Positions 1 to 10,639 of a stretch of DNA of 14,312 bases are shown in pieces. The notes under the pieces were generated by a model. The model saw nothing but the letters and a program-made list of their open reading frames with translations, was not told the DNA's origin and searched no databases. The stretch spans positions 1 through 14,312 of the forward strand of contig SLPP01000387.1 in NCBI GenBank assembly GCA_007131945.1. The letters run 5' to 3'. The DNA comes from Paracoccaceae bacterium. Lineage in GTDB: Bacteria > Pseudomonadota > Alphaproteobacteria > Rhodobacterales > Rhodobacteraceae. Both the position numbers and the translations under genes were made by a program. Each line of letters begins with the position of its first letter. Position 1 is the first letter of the stretch.

Positions 1-628
1 GCACCGCCACCGGCGCCATGACCAGAAGCGAGGGCGCCTCGGGGCGCAGGAGCACCGGCCCCTCGGCCACCGCGTTCGACGTCCCGATCCGGCCGCCGGG
101 ATCGAGCCGCAGACCGGTCGTCGGCCAGACCAGCCCGGCGCTCTCGCAGGTGACCGGCCGCATCGGAAAGAGCGAAAGCCGCGTGCCCGGCGCCAGCGGC
201 AGGCGCAACTCGGGCGGGGCGAGGAAGCACAGATCCGCCCCGGAATCGAGCACCACGCGCGCATCGGCGTTGCGCGTCAGCGTGCTCATCCCCGCCAGGG
301 TGTGATCGAGCCGCGACCCGGTGAAGCCGAGCGCCAGCAGGAAGGGCGCGTCGACGACCGCCAGCGCCTTGTCGAAATCGGTGTCGTCCTGCCCCGGCAG
401 GTGCACGAGCCGCCCGGCGCCGACCGCCGCCCGCGCCGCCGGGCTGATCGAATCGAAATCCCCAACCACGCGTTCGGGCATGGCGCCGGCGGCCAGCGCG
501 TGGTCGGCGCCGCTGTCCACCGCGACGAGCGTCGGCGCCAGCGAGAGCGCACGAGCCAGCGCGGCGGGCGCCACCTCGCCCCCGCCCAGCAGGGTGATCC
601 CCGTCTCAGACCGGAAACGCGTCGCCAT
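1..628 (-). CDS. Thiamine pyrophosphokinase, 3' end cut by window edge
   Basis: Transfers pyrophosphate from ATP to thiamine to make thiamine diphosphate in the cytoplasm. The reading frame is open from an ATG at 628 to the left edge, giving 209 residues; the family is usually about 210-230 residues, so only a short C-terminal piece is missing. Visible family motifs are VVGDFDSI (about residues 54-61), DDTDFDKAL (about 81-89), which provides the acidic metal/nucleotide-binding residues, and GSRLDHTL (about 104-111). The C-terminal half contains the beta-rich thiamine-binding segment (LRLPLAPGTRLSLFPM). The ribosome binding site is weak (GAGACGG just upstream). The gene is divergent from the unknown gene at 753, with 124 nt between the starts. 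I see no thiamine riboswitch ahead of it. Family call is firm; I did not assign a symbol because usage varies (thiN/tnr3-type). Confidence 0.93.
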   Translation of the reverse strand, partial: MATRFRSETGITLLGGGEVAPAALARALSLAPTLVAVDSGADHALAAGAMPERVVGDFDSISPAARAAVGAGRLVHLPGQDDTDFDKALAVVDAPFLLALGFTGSRLDHTLAGMSTLTRNADARVVLDSGADLCFLAPPELRLPLAPGTRLSLFPMRPVTCESAGLVWPTTGLRLDPGGRIGTSNAVAEGPVLLRPEAPSLLVMAPVAV

Positions 629-752
629 GCCCGTCTCTTGTCAATTATGGCGCACCAAGGCAAGCTTGGCCACATTCAGGCCACCAAATCACCCTTGTGT
701 CGTTCTTCAATCGCAGCGGTCCGGTCAGGCTGGAACGGAGGCAGGCGCGAGA

Positions 753-2093
753 ATGACGACGGACGGGAAAACGGGCGACATGACGGTTCGCACGCCGACG
801 CTCTCGGTGACATACGGCGCCTTCTCGCTGACGCTGGAAGGGTTCGAGGACCCTTTCGCGACGATGCGCGACGTGGCCGAGTATTTCCGCACCGTGCTGG
901 CCGAGGATCGCGCCTTCGGCAACCGGGCGGCAGCCCCGCGGGCCGAGGCGCTGCGCCGCTTCGCCGAAGACCGGTTCGGCAGACCGGTCGATGCCCGCGC
1001 CGCCGGTGACAGGGTGCATCTGCGCGCCGGGGTGAAGGCTCCCGTGCGCCTGCGCGCGGTGCCCGATGCGGCGGCGCTCTTCGACGAGGAAGCGGCCGCA
1101 GCGCCCGCGCCGGCCGGCGATGCGGCATCCCGCGACGCCGTTTCCCGCGACGCGGCGCCGGATGCCGACCCGCCCGATCCGCTTTCCGCGGCGCTCGACG
1201 AGCCGCGCGCCGATGCCCTGCCGCCAAGCGACGCGGCCAGAAGCGACGCGGCCCAGAGTGACCCGGCCCAGAGTGACCCGGCCCAGAACGACGCGGCATC
1301 AGGCGAATCCCGCCCTCCCGAAGCCGGGCGCCGCGGCGCCATGCCCGCCGGCGCCGACGATGCAGCGGTGGACCGGCTGATCAGCAAGGCCGACAGCGCG
1401 CTCGCCGGCGCCGATGCGCAGCGGCGCCGGGCGACTTTCGCGCAACTCAAGGCCGCCGTCGCCGCGACCCGTGCCGAGGCCGATGCCGGCACCGCGCGCC
1501 GACCTCCGGGCCAGAAGGCGGCCGAGATCGCGCGCTACCGCGACGACCTCGCGCAGAGCGTCGGCAGGACCGCCGAACCGCCCGCGCCGCGGCGCGGCGC
1601 CCGGACGGAGCCCGGAACCGGTGCGCCGGCGCCCGCGACGCCACCCGTCGCCAGCCCCGGCGCGCCGCTGATCCTGGCGGCGGAACAGCGCGTGACCGGA
1701 TCCGGCGGCGCGGTGAGCCCGCGCCGCGTCGTCCCCGAAACCCTGACGATCGAGGCGCTGTTCGACGAGGACCCGGACGATGCCGCTCCGGCGACGGACA
1801 GGTCGGCCTTCGCCCGTTTCCTCGCCGAGGTCGAGCCGGCGGACCTGACGCAGCATCTCGATGCCGCGGCGGCCTGGCTGAGCCATGGCGAGGGGCTCGA
1901 GGATTTCCCCCGCCTGCAGCTGATGCGGCTCGTCGCCGGCAGCGAGGGCGCGCAGGACCGCGAGGCGGTGATGCGCAGCATCGGGATCCTCCTGCGCGAG
2001 GGAAGGCTGCGCCGGTCGCGGCGCGGGCAGTTCGAATCCGGCACCCGCTCGGTCTATGCCGCGGCCGCGCAACGCTTCGCGAAGATGGGCTGA
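753..2093 (+). CDS. Uncharacterised protein with disordered Ala/Pro/Asp-rich middle
   Basis: I do not recognise a named family. The protein has 446 residues from ATG 753, chosen because GGAGG lies about 10 nt upstream; ATG 780 (MTVRTPTLSV) is the alternative start. Three parts are visible. An ordered N-terminal module of about 80 residues begins LSVTYGAFSLTLEGFEDPF and includes a helix with MRDVAEYFRTVLAEDRAFG. A low-complexity middle (about 105-340) is rich in A, P, D and R and carries five tandem 5-residue units. An ordered C-terminal module (about 345-446) contains FARFLAEVEPADLTQHLDAAAAWL and then a helix-turn-like stretch ending LLREGRLRRSRRGQF. There is no signal peptide or membrane segment, so it is probably cytoplasmic. 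It is divergent from the thiamine pyrophosphokinase gene and convergent with the DUF2842 gene. Two ordered ends joined by a flexible linker suggest an adaptor or regulatory protein, but that is inference. Confidence 0.8.
   Translation: MTTDGKTGDMTVRTPTLSVTYGAFSLTLEGFEDPFATMRDVAEYFRTVLAEDRAFGNRAAAPRAEALRRFAEDRFGRPVDARAAGDRVHLRAGVKAPVRLRAVPDAAALFDEEAAAAPAPAGDAASRDAVSRDAAPDADPPDPLSAALDEPRADALPPSDAARSDAAQSDPAQSDPAQNDAASGESRPPEAGRRGAMPAGADDAAVDRLISKADSALAGADAQRRRATFAQLKAAVAATRAEADAGTARRPPGQKAAEIARYRDDLAQSVGRTAEPPAPRRGARTEPGTGAPAPATPPVASPGAPLILAAEQRVTGSGGAVSPRRVVPETLTIEALFDEDPDDAAPATDRSAFARFLAEVEPADLTQHLDAAAAWLSHGEGLEDFPRLQLMRLVAGSEGAQDREAVMRSIGILLREGRLRRSRRGQFESGTRSVYAAAAQRFAKMG
1227..1301 (+). 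repeat. Five tandem 15-nt units inside the uncharacterised gene
   Basis: Consecutive in-frame units starting at 1227, 1242, 1257, 1272 and 1287 encode SDAAR, SDAAQ, SDPAQ, SDPAQ and NDAAS. The units at 1257 and 1272 are identical (AGTGACCCGGCCCAG); the others differ at a few positions. They lie at residues 159-183 of the host protein. The period is a multiple of three, so unit gain or loss would keep the frame. Confidence 0.9.
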
Positions 2094-2170
2094 CAGGCAT
2101 CGGCCGAATCTCAGAGAGAGATCGAGCCCTGGCCTGCAAGGATCTGGTTTATCTATGTTTCCCGATCAAG

Positions 2171-2406
2171 TCAGTGTCGGCTGTCGGGCGGCGGCGCGGC
2201 GGGATCGGGTTGGCCGACACCGCGAAACACTGCCTTGAGCGGCAGCGCCCAGATGATGCCGAGGATCACGTATATCGCCAGTTCCACCCAGAAGGAGGGA
2301 CGGTCGAAAAGCGCCAGCACGTTGACCACCACGACGATGTAGAGCGGCAGCGCGACCACGAGGATCAGGAGCGACAGGCGTCGGCGGGCTTTCCAGGACA
2401 GGGTCA

Positions 2407-2407
<1 letters not shown>
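2171..2407 (-). CDS. DUF2842 family small membrane protein
   Basis: A 78-residue protein starting MTLSWKARRR, with two hydrophobic segments (about residues 12-33, LSLLILVVALPLYIVVVVNVLA, given here in part, and about 39-57, WVELAIYVILGIIWALPL) and a polar Pro/Asp-rich tail. The basic N-terminus suggests a cytoplasmic start and an inner-membrane hairpin. Size and layout fit the DUF2842 family of alphaproteobacteria, whose function is unknown. Its ATG shares one base with the purA stop codon (TGATG), so it should be translated by reinitiation after PurA. It is convergent with the uncharacterised gene ending at 2093; the 77-nt gap shows no clear terminator. Confidence 0.85.
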
Positions 2408-3699
<1,292 letters not shown>

Positions 3700-3734
3700 G
3701 CGCTCGTTCCCCCGCCTCGTGTCAAGCCCCGCGC

Positions 3735-3763
3735 GGTATAGCCGGGCCGCAAGCGGCGCGAAA
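3735..3763 (-). promoter_or_regulatory. Candidate purA promoter
   Basis: On the minus strand TTTCGC (3763-3758) and TATACC (3740-3735) are separated by 17 nt. The -10 box matches the first four bases of TATAAT; the -35 box is poor. Transcription from here would give a leader of about 30 nt before the purA ATG. A sequence match only. Confidence 0.4.
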
Positions 3764-3801
3764 CCGGAAAATCCGCCTTCCGGGACGCGGCGGCCAAGGG
3801 G

Positions 3802-3830
3802 TTGCACCGCGCACGGGCGGAGCATAGATA
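3802..3830 (+). promoter_or_regulatory. Candidate secG promoter
   Basis: TTGCAC (3802-3807) and TAGATA (3825-3830) are 17 nt apart, with the secG ATG 28 nt beyond the -10 box. Spacing is ideal for a housekeeping sigma-70 promoter, while the hexamers match consensus only partly. It lies in the divergent purA/secG gap, about 40 nt from the candidate purA -35. Confidence 0.42.
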
Positions 3831-3857
3831 GGGCCGGAGTCGCGAGACAGGTCCCTC

Positions 3858-4211
3858 ATGCAGAACGTCATCCTCATCGTCCACCTGCTTCTGGCGCTGT
3901 CGCTGATCGGCGTGGTGCTGCTGCAGCCTTCCCAGGGCGGCGGGCTGGGCATTGGCGCCTCGGCCGGGCCGCAGGGCGGGCGGCCACCGCTGACCGGGCT
4001 GGCGAAGATGACCTGGGGTTTCGCCATCGCCTTCATCGCCACCTCGATCACGCTCACCGTGATCGCCGCGCAGCAATCGGCCGATACCTCGGTGCTGGAC
4101 CGCATCGGCGTGCAGCGCGACGCGCCCGCGCCGAGGACGCCGGAGCTGCCCGACGTGCAACTGCCGCCGGTTACGGGCGACGCACCGCTACTGCCCCCGC
4201 GTCAGGACTGA
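3858..4211 (+). CDS. secG: Preprotein translocase subunit SecG
   Basis: Small inner-membrane subunit of the SecYEG channel that assists SecA-driven protein export. The 117-residue protein has two membrane spans (about residues 3-22 and 51-70) flanking the conserved cytoplasmic loop LLQPSQGGGLG, which matches the usual LLQ-x-S-x-GGGLG pattern. The C-terminal 45 residues are polar and Pro-rich, ending PLLPPRQD; such variable tails are common in alphaproteobacterial SecG. The ribosome binding site (AGGTCC) is weak. pyrG follows 134 nt downstream, a neighbourhood often seen in alphaproteobacteria. Divergent from purA. Confidence 0.93.
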   Translation: MQNVILIVHLLLALSLIGVVLLQPSQGGGLGIGASAGPQGGRPPLTGLAKMTWGFAIAFIATSITLTVIAAQQSADTSVLDRIGVQRDAPAPRTPELPDVQLPPVTGDAPLLPPRQD

Positions 4212-4212
4212 G

Positions 4213-4226
4213 CCCAAAGAATTGGG
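4213..4226 (+). terminator. Weak hairpin after secG
   Basis: CCCAA (4213-4217) and TTGGG (4222-4226) form a 5-bp stem with a 4-nt loop, immediately after the secG stop. No T-run follows, so it may attenuate rather than stop transcription, or be incidental. Confidence 0.25.
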
Positions 4227-4263
4227 GGCATGCCAGCCGCCGGAACATGATCTAGCGTCCGTA

Positions 4264-4292
4264 TTGCGGAAGGCGCGCGATTGGGCTATTGC
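4264..4292 (+). promoter_or_regulatory. Candidate pyrG promoter
   Basis: TTGCGG (4264-4269) and TATTGC (4287-4292) are separated by 17 nt in the secG-pyrG gap, about 53 nt before the pyrG ATG. Both boxes are partial matches to sigma-70 consensus. It suggests pyrG can be transcribed independently of secG. I see no strong attenuator stem in the leader. Confidence 0.38.
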
Positions 4293-4345
4293 TCGACTCC
4301 CGTGAACCGCACACAATTTAAAGGCGAGCAGCACGGGGGTTCAGC

Positions 4346-5989
<1,644 letters not shown>

Positions 5990-6014
5990 CGCCGCGCGCA
6001 GGGCGCGCGGCGGT

Positions 6015-6560
6015 TCAGTAGATGTAGCGGATCTGCTCGCTCCAGAAGCGTTCGAGCCGGCGCAGCGCGGTGTTGATCTCTGCCATCGACTCCGGGCTGA
6101 AGACCTCCTTCGCCTCCAGCGCCTCCGCATGGCGGACGAAAAGACTGGCGACGACGTCGCGCACCTCGCGGCCCTGGGCGGTCAGCCGCACGCGCACCGA
6201 CCGGCGGTCGATCTCGCAACGCTGATGGTGCATGTAACCCGACTCGACGAGCTTCTTGAGATTGTAGGAGACGTTCGACCCCTGGTAGTAGCCGCGGGTC
6301 TTGAGCTCGCCCGCGGTGACCTCGTTCTCGCCGATGTTGAACAGCAGAAGCGCCTGGACCGCGTTGATGTCGAGGATGCCGAGGCGCTCGAACTCGTCCT
6401 TGATCACGTCGAGGAGCAGCCGGTGCATCCGCTCGACCAGCGCCAGGCTGTCAAGGTAGCGCGGCAGCATCGCCGGCATGTCGGCGGTCGGCTCGTCGCG
6501 CATCGGCTCGCCCTGCAACTGACCGCCGAAGGGCGGCTTGACCTGCGAATGGAAACTCAT
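6015..6560 (-). CDS. MarR-family transcriptional regulator, LdtR-like
   Basis: A 181-residue winged-helix DNA-binding protein. A polar leader (about 1-30) precedes helices containing YLDSLALVERMHRLLLDVI; the recognition-helix region is YYQGSNVSYNLKKLVE (about 91-106) and the wing is about 114-126 (EIDRRSVRVRLT). The C-terminus RRLERFWSEQIRYIY would form dimer helices. The sequence resembles the alphaproteobacterial LdtR group, in which the Liberibacter and Sinorhizobium members control an L,D-transpeptidase; the target here is unknown. The start is supported by a strong GGAGGAGAGGA 0-10 nt upstream. It lies downstream of sdhE on the same strand with a 137-nt gap holding a 9+9 inverted repeat, which suggests its own promoter and autoregulation. 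No transpeptidase gene is in the window. Confidence 0.88.
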   Translation of the reverse strand: MSFHSQVKPPFGGQLQGEPMRDEPTADMPAMLPRYLDSLALVERMHRLLLDVIKDEFERLGILDINAVQALLLFNIGENEVTAGELKTRGYYQGSNVSYNLKKLVESGYMHHQRCEIDRRSVRVRLTAQGREVRDVVASLFVRHAEALEAKEVFSPESMAEINTALRRLERFWSEQIRYIY

Positions 6561-6634
6561 TCCTCTCCTCCGACCGGTAAGACTGTCGGGCAGAGTCGTC
6601 GGCAAAGGTAGAAATCGGGTTAAATACCGGGCAG

Positions 6635-6663
6635 TTCGGTAACAACCGACAAGCGTTACCGAA
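6635..6663. promoter_or_regulatory. 9+9 inverted repeat upstream of the MarR gene
   Basis: TTCGGTAAC (6635-6643) and GTTACCGAA (6655-6663) are exact reverse complements separated by 11 nt. The site lies 75-103 nt ahead of the MarR start codon and just after the sdhE stop. A poor promoter can be drawn across it on the minus strand (TTGTCG at 6652-6647, then CGGTAT at 6629-6624). No T-run follows on either side, so an operator is more likely than a terminator. The binding protein is not known; the MarR product itself is the obvious candidate. Confidence 0.5.
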
Positions 6664-6697
6664 ACCTTTCCGCAGCGCCCCCCACGATGCGCGCCGG

Positions 6698-7012
6698 TCA
6701 GACGCCCGGCGCGCGCAGCCGTTCGGCGGCATGCGCCGCGATCCGGTCGAGCAGGGCGGCGTAGCGCGCCGGTCCAGGGGGCGCTACGCCGGTACTCTCT
6801 GGCGCGATCCGGGCGGTGATCCACTGATAGAGGTCGTGGTCGTTCTCGGCGAGGAGCTGATCGAAGAGATCCAGTTCGGCCGCCGGCAGATCCGCGAGCC
6901 GGCTGTCGGCGAAGGGTCCGAGGATCAGGTCCATCTCGCGCGTGCCGCGGCGCCAGGCCCGCAGGCGCCGGCGGCGGAGAAGGGTGGCGGCATCCGCCGC
7001 CGACTCAGCCAT
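6698..7012 (-). CDS. sdhE: Succinate dehydrogenase assembly factor SdhE
   Basis: Small cytoplasmic factor that assists covalent attachment of FAD to the flavoprotein subunit of succinate dehydrogenase. The 104-residue protein carries the diagnostic RRGTREMDLILGPFAD (about residues 21-36), matching the RG-x-RE-x-D motif of the SdhE/SDHAF2 family (E. coli has RGMREL), followed by the helical LDLFDQLLAENDHDLYQWI. The ATG at 7012 overlaps the last 8 bases of the XRE gene (ATGGCTGA), so translation is probably coupled. The Ala/Arg-rich C-terminus (about 70-104) extends slightly beyond the core domain. Confidence 0.9.
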   Translation of the reverse strand: MAESAADAATLLRRRRLRAWRRGTREMDLILGPFADSRLADLPAAELDLFDQLLAENDHDLYQWITARIAPESTGVAPPGPARYAALLDRIAAHAAERLRAPGV

Positions 7013-7403
7013 CGGCGGGCTCGATCTGCTGGCGCAGCTTCTTCTCCAGCTGGCCCATCCGCTCGCTCATCTTCAGAAGCTCGCCGCGCAGCACCCGCAG
7101 GTCGGAGAGCGCCTGAACCAGGGCGGCATCACCCGCCTCTTCGGCGCTGACCGGCGGTTCGATCCCCTCGCCCTCGCCGGTGAGCAGCCAGCGCAGCGAC
7201 ACGCCGAGCATCGCGGCAAGCATCTGCAGCCGGTTGGCGCGCGGCTCGGAGAGGTCGCTCTCCCAGGCGCGCAGGGTCTTCTGTCGGACGCCCAGACGCG
7301 TCGCCAGCGCCGACTGGCTGAGCCCCGCCGCCTCGCGCGCGGCGGCGAGCCGGTCACCGAGGGTCGCCTGTTTGTCGGAATACCAGTCGTCGGTTCCGGT
7401 CAT
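7005..7403 (-). CDS. XRE-family helix-turn-helix regulator
   Basis: A 132-residue DNA-binding protein. The Cro/C1-type domain spans about residues 15-73: LGDRLAAAREAAGLSQSALA, then RLGVRQKTLRAWESDLSEPR, including the recognition helix (about 39-48), and ANRLQMLAAMLGVSLRWLL. The C-terminal part (about 95-126) has a leucine-spaced helix (LVQALSDLRVLRGELLKM and onward) that looks like a dimerising coiled coil. The start is supported by AAGGGA a few nt upstream. It overlaps sdhE by 8 nt and is divergent from the aspartate aminotransferase gene across an 84-nt gap with face-to-face promoters. Target genes are unknown; autoregulation and control of the neighbour are plausible. Confidence 0.88.
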   Translation of the reverse strand: MTGTDDWYSDKQATLGDRLAAAREAAGLSQSALATRLGVRQKTLRAWESDLSEPRANRLQMLAAMLGVSLRWLLTGEGEGIEPPVSAEEAGDAALVQALSDLRVLRGELLKMSERMGQLEKKLRQQIEPADG

Positions 7404-7426
7404 CGGATGTCCCTTCGTCTTTGCGC

Positions 7427-8690
<1,264 letters not shown>

Positions 8691-8724
8691 CGCCAGCTTG
8701 CGTGGGGGAACAGCGGCGCGGGGG

Positions 8725-8742
8725 GCGTGCAAATTTGCACGC
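8725..8742. promoter_or_regulatory. 18-nt perfect palindrome
   Basis: GCGTGCAAATTTGCACGC reads the same on both strands. A further half-site (CTGCAAG, 8745-8751) lies just to the right. Its dyad symmetry and A/T centre suit a dimeric DNA-binding protein. It is 35 nt beyond the aminotransferase stop and points at no obvious gene start. As RNA it could only form a tight hairpin and has no T-run. Confidence 0.5.
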
Positions 8743-8803
8743 TCCTGCAAGCCACTGTTATCGTGACATAAAAAGATCCGGTTAACCGTAACGAAAGGTT
8801 TGG

Positions 8804-8839
8804 CCGGGCGGCGCCGGGGCGCGCGCCCGCAGCCGCCGG
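8804..8839. terminator. G+C-rich foldback between convergent genes
   Basis: CCGGGCGGC (8804-8812) pairs with GCCGCCGG (8832-8839) with one bulged base, enclosing the 12-nt palindrome GGGCGCGCGCCC (8817-8828). It is stable but lacks a T-run on either strand, so termination is possible rather than shown. Confidence 0.3.
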
Positions 8840-8893
8840 TGACCCGCCACCGGGCACAACCGCCCGCCACCCTGCCCGGCCCTGTCGCCCGGA

Positions 8894-9673
8894 TCAGCGC
8901 CGGCAGCGGAGGTTCGGCTGCTGCATCCAGGCGGGATGCGCGGTGCCCTGCGGCACGCCCTCCAGCACGGCGAGCGGCCGGCGTGCCTCGGCCTTCAGCC
9001 CCGGGCGCGTGGGGGCGGCGTCGCGGCGGATCGCCTCGACCATCAACACGCCGCCCAGCCGCTCGGGCGCCCAGCGCCGACCGAGGCTCTCCAGCGTGCG
9101 TGCCGAGCGGATCCAGAAACCGCGCTCGGAGGGCGGGAAGAAAAGCGCCGAGGCATGGCCCGAGGGCACGAAGGCGCAGTCGATCAGCAGCCGCTCGATC
9201 TGCCCGCGCGAATAGGGGCGGCCGAAGCCGAAGGGCGTGGCGTCGCGCCGGGCCCAGAAGCCGGTGCGACTGGGCACGATGATCAGCGCCCGCCCCTGCG
9301 GCGCGAGCACGCGATGCGCCTCGTCGAGAAGCGCGGCGGGGTGGTCCGAGGTCTCGAGTCCGTGCAGCATGACCAGCCGGTCGACGCTGTCATTGGCCAG
9401 CGGCCAGCGCGCCTCGTCGGTCAGGAGCGAATGATTCGGCCCGTCCGCGGGCCAGTGCATCACCCCCTGCGGCCCCGGCATCAGCCCGATCACGCGCGCC
9501 GCGTCGGCGAGGAAGGGCCGCAACAGCGGCACCGCGAAGCCATAGCCCGCGACGGTCATCCCCCGCGTCTCGCCCCACAGCGCAACCACCTGATCGCGCA
9601 CGCCCTTCTGCACCGCCCGACCCAGCGAGGTGCGGTAGTAGAAGTCACGCAAAACGTGAACGTCCAGATGCAT
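8894..9673 (-). CDS. SAM-dependent methyltransferase-like protein (gloB neighbour)
   Basis: A 259-residue protein resembling class I (type 11) methyltransferases. The stretch [14 protein letters not shown] (about residues 41-54) sits where motif I should be but has a degenerate glycine pattern; the later segment [13 protein letters not shown], then [21 protein letters not shown], fits motifs II/III well. The C-terminus ([19 protein letters not shown] and onward) resembles the family's lid region. The start at 9673 has CGGAG about 6 nt upstream; an in-frame ATG at 9691 is the alternative. It is divergent from gloB, the same arrangement as yafS and gloB in E. coli. The substrate is unknown and the weak motif I leaves catalytic activity uncertain. 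Confidence 0.82.
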   Translation of the reverse strand: MHLDVHVLRDFYYRTSLGRAVQKGVRDQVVALWGETRGMTVAGYGFAVPLLRPFLADAARVIGLMPGPQGVMHWPADGPNHSLLTDEARWPLANDSVDRLVMLHGLETSDHPAALLDEAHRVLAPQGRALIIVPSRTGFWARRDATPFGFGRPYSRGQIERLLIDCAFVPSGHASALFFPPSERGFWIRSARTLESLGRRWAPERLGGVLMVEAIRRDAAPTRPGLKAEARRPLAVLEGVPQGTAHPAWMQQPNLRCRR

Positions 9674-9780
9674 TGCGCTCCGTTCCGGCATGAACCAGAC
9701 TGACCCTGCCTCATCCGGGCGCGTTTGAGAAGCCCCGCGCCCGTTCGCCGACAAACCGGCCCAGCCCAGGGAGGGACATC

Positions 9781-10542
9781 ATGTCCGAACCGATCCGAAT
9801 CATCCGCTGCCTGACGGACAATTACGCGTTTCTCGTGCCGGACGCGGCGACGGGCGACGCGACGCTGATCGACGCGCCCGAGGCCGCGCCGATCCTTGCC
9901 GAACTCGAACGGACCGGCCGGCGGCTGGCGCGGGTTCTGATCACGCATCACCATTCCGACCATGTCGACGGCCTGGCCGATATCCTCGCCGCGCATCCCG
10001 CCCCGGTCTTCGGCAATGCCGCCGATCGCGCGCGGCTGCCGGCGCTCGATCACGCCTTCGCGCCGGGCGAGGCGCTTCTCGACGGGGCCTGCATCGTCTT
10101 CGATGCGCCGGGCCACACGCTGGGCCATGTCGCCTTCCACTTCCCCGCCCTGAAGGCGCTGTTCACCGCCGACAGCCTGATGACGCATGGCTGCGGCCGG
10201 CTCTTCGAGGGGACGCCGGCCGACATGTTCGCCACGATCGGCCGTTTCGCCGAACTGCCCGACGCGACGCGCGTCTACAGCGGCCACGACTACGCCGCGG
10301 CGAACCTCGCTTTCGCGGCGAACTTCGCCCCCGAGGCCGATGCACTGGCCGCGCGGCAGGCCGAACTGCCGCGGCTCGCCGCCGGGGGCCTGCCGACGAC
10401 CGGCACGACGCTGGGATCGGAAAAGGCGCTCAACCCGTATCTGCGCACGCATCTGCCCGAGGTCGCCGCGGCAGCGGGCCTGCCCGGCGGCGCGCCGCTC
10501 GAGGTCTTCGCCGAGATCCGCAGGCGGAAGGACGCCGCCTGA
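9781..10542 (+). CDS. gloB: Hydroxyacylglutathione hydrolase (glyoxalase II)
   Basis: Hydrolyses S-D-lactoylglutathione to D-lactate and glutathione, the second step of methylglyoxal detoxification, in the cytoplasm. The 253 residues fit the family. The metallo-beta-lactamase metal motif is THHHSDHVDG, with His56, His58, Asp60 and His61. Further ligands are in GHTLGHVAFH and TADSL (Asp), and the late His is in YSGHDYAAANLAFA. The HGCGRLFEGTP segment is typical of glyoxalase II, as is the C-terminal glutathione-binding part with NPYLR. GGAGGGACATC precedes the ATG, a strong ribosome binding site. It is divergent from the methyltransferase-like gene, and clpA follows after 202 nt with a weak terminator between. 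Confidence 0.95.
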   Translation: MSEPIRIIRCLTDNYAFLVPDAATGDATLIDAPEAAPILAELERTGRRLARVLITHHHSDHVDGLADILAAHPAPVFGNAADRARLPALDHAFAPGEALLDGACIVFDAPGHTLGHVAFHFPALKALFTADSLMTHGCGRLFEGTPADMFATIGRFAELPDATRVYSGHDYAAANLAFAANFAPEADALAARQAELPRLAAGGLPTTGTTLGSEKALNPYLRTHLPEVAAAAGLPGGAPLEVFAEIRRRKDAA

Positions 10543-10575
10543 TGCCCGCTTCGCGCGCATTCACCTTCTCGTGCG

Positions 10576-10595
10576 CCCGCGTGACGGGTTTTTTT
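10576..10595 (+). terminator. Candidate intrinsic terminator after gloB
   Basis: CCCG (10576-10579) and CGGG (10585-10588) form a short stem with a 5-nt loop, followed directly by seven T (10589-10595). The T-run is striking in this G+C-rich DNA; the stem is only 4-5 bp, so efficiency may be modest. It would separate gloB from clpA transcription. Confidence 0.45.
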
Positions 10596-10606
10596 CACCC
10601 CCGTTG

Positions 10607-10639
10607 TGGTTTTCACTTGAAGCGGCGCTCGGAAAACCA
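10607..10639. promoter_or_regulatory. 8+8 inverted repeat over the likely clpA promoter
   Basis: TGGTTTTC (10607-10614) and GAAAACCA (10632-10639) are exact reverse complements separated by 17 nt. The arms bracket the candidate clpA -35 box (TTGAAG), and the right arm ends just before the -10. This does not match the CIRCE heat-shock element. A regulator bound here could block RNA polymerase; identity unknown. Confidence 0.42.

Larger units (their letters stand above)
8691..8893. other. Convergent intergenic region rich in palindromes
   Basis: This 203-nt gap lies between the stop codons of the aminotransferase and methyltransferase-like genes. It holds an 18-nt perfect palindrome (8725-8742), an A/T-rich stretch (about 8754-8800) that stands out from the G+C-rich surroundings, a 10-nt palindrome CGGTTAACCG (8779-8788), and a G+C-rich foldback (8804-8839). 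I find no convincing small protein. A very weak plus-strand promoter pattern (TTGCAC 8735-8740, TATCGT 8759-8764, 18-nt spacer) would allow a short RNA. Confidence 0.5.

Noticed and set aside
321..752. Upstream extension of the uncharacterised gene
   Set aside because: It would overlap the divergent thiamine pyrophosphokinase gene; ATG 753 has a good ribosome binding site.
629..752. Thiamine riboswitch near the thiamine pyrophosphokinase gene
   Set aside because: No conserved TPP-aptamer segments are visible and the gap is short; a CATAAT box on the minus strand has no clear -35 partner.
3720..3725. Perfect TTGACA on the minus strand in the purA leader
   Set aside because: A -10 at normal spacing would fall on the purA start codon, where there is no matching box.
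8725..8752. Match to the PccR/RamB-type TTTGCAAA-N4-TTTGCAAA site
   Set aside because: GC centres of the half-sites are 8 and 10 nt apart rather than 12, and no complete TTTGCAAA octamer is present.
8781..8794. CtrA-type site (TTAA-N7-TTAA) around GGTTAACCGTAACG
   Set aside because: Only one TTAA half is present; the second half reads GAAA.
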